Below, piece by piece: positions 57,608 to 62,305 of a DNA stretch of 62,305 nt. This DNA is from an uncultured Clostridia bacterium. GTDB lineage: Bacteria; Bacillota; Clostridia; Christensenellales; Borkfalkiaceae. Under the pieces are notes generated by a model. The model searched no databases. It was not told the DNA's origin and saw only the letters and a program-made list of their open reading frames with translations. The position numbers were made by a program, and so were the translations under genes. The stretch lies in the NCBI GenBank assembly GCA_944372515.1, contig CALVZM010000038.1, forward strand, positions 1 through 62,305, written 5' to 3'. Numbering within the stretch: the first letter of the stretch is position 1; each line of letters starts with the position of its first letter.

Positions 57608-60213
57608 AGCCGCTCTATTTGGAATTTTCGGGTGTCAACAGTTTCAGCGACAGGGCGGTCGTCGATTTCCGCAAACTGCTTGCCGGGGGCATCTTCGGCA
57701 TTTTCGGGGATACGGGCGCGGGCAAGAGCACCATTCTCGACTGCATCGGGTTTGCCCTGTACGGCAGGATCAACCGCATCGGAAGGGAAGGCTCGTCCAT
57801 CGCCGACATCGTCAATTACAGGTGCGACAAAGCCAAAGTCTGTTTCGAGTTCGAGACCGGGCAGGGCGGCGAACGCCTTGCCTGGCGGGTGGAGCGCACG
57901 CTCAGCCGCAGCCGCGGCGTACAGAAAGCCGTGCTGTATGAGGAAAAAGACGGCAAATTCATCGCTCTTTGCGAAGGCGCGGCGCAGGTCAACCGTAAAA
58001 TAGAGGGGGACGTCATCGGCATCTCTTTCGACGATTTCAAAAAGTGCATCGCCTTGCCGCAGGGGGAGTTTTCGCAGTTTCTGCAATCCTCCCGCCGCGA
58101 GCGCCTGCAACTCGTCGCCAAACTCTTTTCCCTTGAACGCTACGGCTATCCGCTCTATAAGCGCGCGGACGAGCGGCTCAAAGAGAAGGACAACACCCTT
58201 GCGGGCGTGCGGGGAAAGTTGGAACTGTACAAGGACGTTACGCCCGAACGGCTGGCGGCGGAGAAAGCCGAAACGGCGCGCCTGCGCACGGTGCGGGAAG
58301 AGGCGGGACGGCGCTCCGATGCCGCCCGCGCGGAAGCCGATCGCTATGCCGAAGCGCGCAAAAACGTCGTCTTGCTCGCCAAAACGCAGGAAAAACTCGC
58401 CGCCCTTTCCCTGCGGGAAGGGGAGATGACGAAAAAGCGCGGCGCGCTGGAAAAACTGCGAGCGGCGGCGCTCGTCTGCGGTCTGCAAAAGGACATCGAC
58501 GGGGCGCACAGAAACGCCGAACTCAGCCGCACGAAAGCCAACGGGCTGAAAATGCAGGCGGCGGAAGCCGAAAGGGCGCTCGAAGCGCGCAGGGCGGCGT
58601 TTGCCGCGCTGCAAACGGAAGAAGCGGAAGCCGCTTTGCAGAAAGACCTTGCCTTGGCGGAGCGGGCGGAGCAAGACCTTGCCGCGCTTGCCGCAGCCGA
58701 AAAGAAATTGGCGGCTGCGCGCGCCGAATACCGCGACTGCGCCGCCCAACTCAAAAAATTCGCCCGCTTCGATTACGGCGCCGAGCGGGAAAAACTCACC
58801 GCCGCGCTCGCCGCCCTGCCGCCCGAGGACGATCTGCCCGATTACATCGCCAACCGTTTCAAAAGCCTTCTGCTTGCCGAAGAGTATGCCGCCTTTGCCG
58901 ACGAACTGTCCGCATTGCGTGAAAAATATCCCGTCATTGCGCCCGACGCGGACCCGCTCATCGACCGATACGTCTCCCGCGGCGTGAAAAATGCCGTCGA
59001 TCTGCAAAAAGAGGCGGACTATTTCCGCCGTTCTGCACCGGCAAAGGAAAAAATCAATCAGGCGCTCCTCGCGCTGGAAAAGCGGAACGGCGATTACCTG
59101 CGCGCCGTCGAAAAGGAAAGTGCGGCGCGCAAGGAAGGCGAACGGCTCAAAGCCGATTTCGACGCAAGGCAAAGCGCGCTTGCCGACGTCGCCGCGCTCG
59201 GCACGAAGGAAGACATCTCCCGCCGCATCGACGAACTGCGCGCACGCCGTGCGCGCGAAGAAAAGGCGCAGGAGGAATGCCGCGGAAAAATTCAGTCGCT
59301 CCGAAACAGCCTTGCGGCAGAGGAAGCCGCGCAGGAGGCGTATAGGCAGAGCGAAAAGGCAAATGCCGCGCGGCTTGAAGACCTTTTGAAACAGGCGGGG
59401 CTGCCGTCGGCGGCGGAAGCCGAAGCCCTGCTTTCCCGTTACGGCGCGCCCGAAAAACTGAAAGAGGAAACGCAGAACTATTTTCTCGACCTGCACGCCT
59501 GCCGCGAAGAGGCAAAGCGTCTGTCGGCGCTGACTGCCGACCTTTCGCCGGGCGAGGAAGAGACGGCGGTCAAACGCCGTGCGGCGGAAGAGGCGCAGGC
59601 GGCGTTTTCCGCCGCCGACCGCGCCTTTGCGCTTGCCGAGGCGGCGGAAAGGGGAACGGCGGAAAAGTTGACGGAAAAGGAGGCTTTGGAAGCGGAATTT
59701 TCCGTGCAGATCAAAGATTACGGTCTGCTCGAACAGATCCGTTCCCTGGCGGAGAACAGTAAGTTCATGGAGTTCATCGCCGTGGAATATTTGCAGGAGA
59801 TCGCGTCGGGCGCCAACAACCTGCTCCTGCACCTCACCAACGGACGGTATTTCCTGGTCTATGACAAAAATTTTGAAGTGGGGGACAATTTCAACGGCGG
59901 CGCCCTGCGCGGCGTGCACACGCTGTCGGGCGGCGAAACCTTTCTCGTCTCTCTCTCCCTCGCGCTCGCATTGAGTTCGGTCATCCACAGGAAGTCCCTG
60001 CGTCCCATTGAATTTTTCTTCCTGGACGAGGGATTCGGGACGCTGGACGACGAGTTGGTGGACACCGTCATGGACAGTCTGGAAAAACTCAAAAACGACA
60101 ATTTTTCCATCGGCATCATTTCGCACGTCGGCGAACTGAAAAACCGTTTGGAAAATCGCATCACGGTCATCAAAGCGGACGGGGAACACGGTTCTTCCAT
60201 CCGCACCTGTTAA
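57604..60213 (+). CDS. sbcC: DNA double-strand exonuclease subunit C (SMC-like ATPase)
   Basis: This 869-residue Rad50-type ATPase has Walker A in GDTGAGKSTILDCIGF (about 38-53), Q-loop QGEFSQFLQ, two long coiled-coil arms (about 180-710), signature LSGGETFLVSLSLALAL and Walker B FFLDEGFGTLDDE. It is shorter than typical (about 1000 or more), and I find no CXXC zinc-hook motif between the arms; the apex region is a globular, Leu/Tyr-rich insert (about 385-480). The start is GTG 57604 overlapping sbcD. ATPase function looks intact. How the arms join is unclear. Confidence 0.93.
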   Translation: MKPLYLEFSGVNSFSDRAVVDFRKLLAGGIFGIFGDTGAGKSTILDCIGFALYGRINRIGREGSSIADIVNYRCDKAKVCFEFETGQGGERLAWRVERTLSRSRGVQKAVLYEEKDGKFIALCEGAAQVNRKIEGDVIGISFDDFKKCIALPQGEFSQFLQSSRRERLQLVAKLFSLERYGYPLYKRADERLKEKDNTLAGVRGKLELYKDVTPERLAAEKAETARLRTVREEAGRRSDAARAEADRYAEARKNVVLLAKTQEKLAALSLREGEMTKKRGALEKLRAAALVCGLQKDIDGAHRNAELSRTKANGLKMQAAEAERALEARRAAFAALQTEEAEAALQKDLALAERAEQDLAALAAAEKKLAAARAEYRDCAAQLKKFARFDYGAEREKLTAALAALPPEDDLPDYIANRFKSLLLAEEYAAFADELSALREKYPVIAPDADPLIDRYVSRGVKNAVDLQKEADYFRRSAPAKEKINQALLALEKRNGDYLRAVEKESAARKEGERLKADFDARQSALADVAALGTKEDISRRIDELRARRAREEKAQEECRGKIQSLRNSLAAEEAAQEAYRQSEKANAARLEDLLKQAGLPSAAEAEALLSRYGAPEKLKEETQNYFLDLHACREEAKRLSALTADLSPGEEETAVKRRAAEEAQAAFSAADRAFALAEAAERGTAEKLTEKEALEAEFSVQIKDYGLLEQIRSLAENSKFMEFIAVEYLQEIASGANNLLLHLTNGRYFLVYDKNFEVGDNFNGGALRGVHTLSGGETFLVSLSLALALSSVIHRKSLRPIEFFFLDEGFGTLDDELVDTVMDSLEKLKNDNFSIGIISHVGELKNRLENRITVIKADGEHGSSIRTC

Positions 60214-60243
60214 AAAAATTTTTGAAGAAGGCGGATCATCACT

Positions 60244-61938
60244 TTGGCACAGACGATATTGACCCCCATTTCACTATGGAAAGATTTCGACGACTCCCTC
60301 GACCTCGCGCCGGAAATATTGGAAGAGCGGCAGAAGGACGGCGTCATTTTCCGCGAGACCTGTTTTTCGGGCCGTCAGACGGAAACGGGGCGCGTGCGCG
60401 TTTACGGCGTGGAAGTGCGCCCCGCGCAGGCGGAAAAACTGCCGGCGCTCCTGCTCCTTTCGGAGGCGAACCGTCCCCTTGACCTGCGCCTTGCCGAGCG
60501 CTTTGCCCGCCGCGGCTACTGCGTGTTCTGCATGGACTATCGCGGCAAAACGGCGGAAACGAGCCGCTGCACGGAATACCCTTCGGACGTGGAATATGCC
60601 AACTTTCTGCGTGCGGGCAGGAGCATGTTTCATGCCGACGCGGGGGCGAAAAAGACGCCCTGGTATGAATGGACGGCGGCGGCGATCTATGCCGTGCGCT
60701 ATCTGCGGTCGCAGGCGCTCGTCTCTTCCGTCGGCGCGCTGGGCGTGCGGGAAGGGGGAGACATCGTCTGGAAACTGATGACGACGACCGACCTTGCCTG
60801 CGGCATCTGCGTGAATGCGGCGGGCTGGCTGGCTTACCGCGACGTTTCCAAATTCGGCGAAGATGCCGTAACCGACCTTGCGGAGGAAAAGCGGCTCTTC
60901 ATCGCGGGGCTGGATTCCCAATCGTATGCGCCCTTCGTGCGCTGTCCGCTGCTCATGCTGGTGGCGACGACCGATCTTTATGCGGACGCCGACAAGGCAT
61001 ACGACACTTATGTGCGCGTGAACAAGGACTGTTTCGCCACCATCGACTATTCCATGGCATACGGCGGCGCCATCGACGGCAAGGGCGTGCGCAACGTCGA
61101 TATGTTCATGGATAAATATCTCAAAGAACGGGAAATATTCATCGCAAGACCTCTCAACATTTCCTTTGAAGAGGGGGAGGACGGAAAACTGTATGCCGCG
61201 GTAACTTCGGACGGGCAGGGCGAGAGCGTCTCCGACGCCGTATATTTTGCCGAAGACAGCCGCGCGGCATATCGTCGGGAATGGATCTGCGTGCAGGCGG
61301 AACGGACGGAGGAGAACGGCAAAAAACTCTTCCCGCTTGCCGTTTGCCGCGGCACGGAGAGCCTCTATGCCTTTGCACGCACGGAATATTCGAGCGGCTG
61401 CACCGTCTCTTCGCGCATATCCTTCAAAAAGTTGGAAAAGGAATATGCCAACAACGTCCTGCACAGCAACATCCTCTATGACGGGTCGATGGAAGGGGAT
61501 ATCTTTGTTCCCGCCGTCGCGGAAGGGGACAGCGCGGGCGCATGTTTCCCGACGGAAGAAACGGACGTGCCGCATCGGGCGGAGGGATACGGCAAAATCG
61601 TGGGCATGACCTGCAAACACGGGCTCAAAACGTACCGCATCTCCCAGCGCCGTTACGACCCGCAGGAGCGCTCCATGTTGCATTTCAGCCTGTATTCCGA
61701 CGAGGATTGTTATGTGGACGTTTCGGTCTCCGTCCGCGACGGGGAAGGGGGACACGAACTGTACACCTCGTCGCTGTTTTGCGGCGGTGGCGGAAAATGG
61801 AAGAATTTCGTCCTGCCCGCCCATGCCTTCAAGAACCGCCTGGGCGTTTCGCTCTCTTCCTTCTGCGGCTGTTATTTCCTGCAACTGACGGAAGAGGACG
61901 GCAAGCGCTTCATCGTAACCAACATCCTCTGGGTCTGA
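60244..61938 (+). CDS. Alpha/beta-hydrolase-fold protein of unknown activity
   Basis: This 564-residue protein has, in its first half (about 60-300), the alpha/beta-hydrolase pattern: a first strand LPALLLLSEANRPLD, a region CVFCMDYRGKT, and a strand turning into a helix at SVGALGVREGGDI where GxSxG is expected. The nucleophile Ser is not present there; the elbow reads GVREGG. A later strand LLMLVATTDLYADAD would carry the acid. The second half (about 320-564) is beta-rich with Tyr/Phe/Asp and may be a jelly-roll or CBM-like domain. The start is TTG 60244. It lies 30 bases after sbcC without a terminator and may be co-transcribed. Confidence 0.65.
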   Translation: MAQTILTPISLWKDFDDSLDLAPEILEERQKDGVIFRETCFSGRQTETGRVRVYGVEVRPAQAEKLPALLLLSEANRPLDLRLAERFARRGYCVFCMDYRGKTAETSRCTEYPSDVEYANFLRAGRSMFHADAGAKKTPWYEWTAAAIYAVRYLRSQALVSSVGALGVREGGDIVWKLMTTTDLACGICVNAAGWLAYRDVSKFGEDAVTDLAEEKRLFIAGLDSQSYAPFVRCPLLMLVATTDLYADADKAYDTYVRVNKDCFATIDYSMAYGGAIDGKGVRNVDMFMDKYLKEREIFIARPLNISFEEGEDGKLYAAVTSDGQGESVSDAVYFAEDSRAAYRREWICVQAERTEENGKKLFPLAVCRGTESLYAFARTEYSSGCTVSSRISFKKLEKEYANNVLHSNILYDGSMEGDIFVPAVAEGDSAGACFPTEETDVPHRAEGYGKIVGMTCKHGLKTYRISQRRYDPQERSMLHFSLYSDEDCYVDVSVSVRDGEGGHELYTSSLFCGGGGKWKNFVLPAHAFKNRLGVSLSSFCGCYFLQLTEEDGKRFIVTNILWV

Positions 61939-62052
61939 CGCGGCGGAAAAAAGCGAGCAAAGGGAAGGACTTTTATATATCGCCGTCGGGGCGGGCATGC
62001 CGCCCGTGAAACGGCAAAATATACGACAAAAAATATAAGGAGAAAAACGCCG

Positions 62053-62259
62053 ATGATGTTCGAGATCGGAACGGTGGTTACGACAAAGAAGAACCATCCC
62101 TGCGGCGGCAACCGCTGGGAAGTCGTGCGCGTGGGTGCCGATTACAAGATCCGCTGCCTGACCTGCGGCAGGGTGGTCATGCTCACGCCCGACGAACTCA
62201 AAAAGCGCGTGCGTTCGTCCGTTCCGCCCGCTTCGTCCGGCGAAGGAGGGCGTCCGTGA
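62053..62259 (+). CDS. DUF951 family protein
   Basis: This 68-residue protein has the DUF951 pattern: a start with VVTTKKNHPCGGNRWEVVRVGAD, then IRCLTCGRVVMLTPDELKKRV. The CxxC and the early HPCGG Cys suggest a small metal-binding or nucleic-acid-binding unit. AAGGAG (62036-62041) precedes; ATG 62053 or 62056. The stop overlaps the next gene (GTGA at 62256). Its function in Firmicutes is unknown. Confidence 0.88.
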   Translation: MMFEIGTVVTTKKNHPCGGNRWEVVRVGADYKIRCLTCGRVVMLTPDELKKRVRSSVPPASSGEGGRP

Positions 62260-62305
62260 ACGAAGAAGAAAAGGACTTTACGGAAAACCCGCTCTATGAG
62301 AGCGT
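62256..62305 (+). CDS. Start of a gene cut by the window end
   Basis: GTG 62256 overlaps the DUF951 stop and has GAAGGAGG (62241-62248) ahead of it. Only 16 codons are present (beginning NEEEKDFTENPLYESV after the initiator). This is an acidic N-terminus with no identifiable family. Confidence 0.6.
   Translation, partial: MNEEEKDFTENPLYES

Noticed and set aside
1..62305. Insertion sequences, transposases, integrases or prophage genes
   Set aside because: None of the protein sequences carries recognisable transposase, recombinase or phage structural motifs, despite several deletion scars.

Overview
The window is about 62 kb of dense, GC-rich (high 50s %) bacterial chromosome. Gram-positive Clostridia traits are consistent throughout: GatCAB beside AspS, a DnaD-type replication protein, a DUF951 protein, SipW-like signal peptidases, LytTR/GHKL two-component systems, AGGAGG ribosome sites, and canonical TTGACA/TATAAT promoters. 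Gene order and protein style resemble uncultured gut Christensenellales-type Clostridia. That placement is inference; no 16S gene is present.

Layout. 1-3 kb: polar amino-acid ABC importer (lipoprotein, permease, ATPase). 3-5 kb: a ferritin-like orphan and a small lipoprotein. 5.2-8.5 kb: tRNA modification and nucleotide or DNA hygiene genes (Sua5/YwlC, dUTPase, TrmB, MutY). 8.9-10.6 kb: zinc-ribbon membrane protein. 10.8-15.7 kb: aspS-gatC-gatA-gatB with ATGA overlaps. 15.8-19.2 kb: HAD fragment, TPR glycosyltransferase, branched-chain aminotransferase, tRNA-Pro(CGG), small membrane protein. 19.4-21.5 kb: intact LytTR/GHKL two-component system. 21.7-29.8 kb: small membrane protein, a 1954-residue membrane-anchored circularly permuted GH3 enzyme, a 48-residue peptide, a small lipoprotein, and a secreted protein sharing the enzyme's C-terminal module.

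30.1-39.1 kb is the most distinctive accessory locus. It holds two SipW-like signal peptidases interleaved with four probable substrates: a TasA-like protein, a proline-rich anchored protein, a second long SipW-type protein, and a 1141-residue repetitive beta-helix protein. It looks like a surface fibre or matrix assembly system. Its promoter carries a run of ten Gs between -35 and -10, the classic layout of a slipped-strand phase-variable switch. A second poly-G promoter of the same design lies at 39.4 kb in front of a decayed GH3 gene.

40.7-45.4 kb (minus strand): a two-gene operon encoding a membrane protein and a zinc-ribbon/NACHT/TPR STAND NTPase, a candidate defence or sensing module. 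45.7-46.8 kb: a doubly deleted remnant of a second LytTR/GHKL system. 47-54.3 kb: UDP-galactopyranose mutase, a canonical GH3 beta-glycosidase, a coiled-coil membrane protein, a GT2 glycosyltransferase and a ROK sugar kinase. 54.5-62.3 kb: DnaD-type protein, SbcD, SbcC, an alpha/beta-hydrolase-like protein, DUF951, and the start of another gene.

Across the whole window I read no GTCAC or GTGAC, while GTAAC and GTTAC are very common. AGCT and GGCC are also very rare. This suggests selection against particular sites, as expected under restriction-modification, and it visibly shapes codon choice. These counts were made by eye and need machine confirmation.
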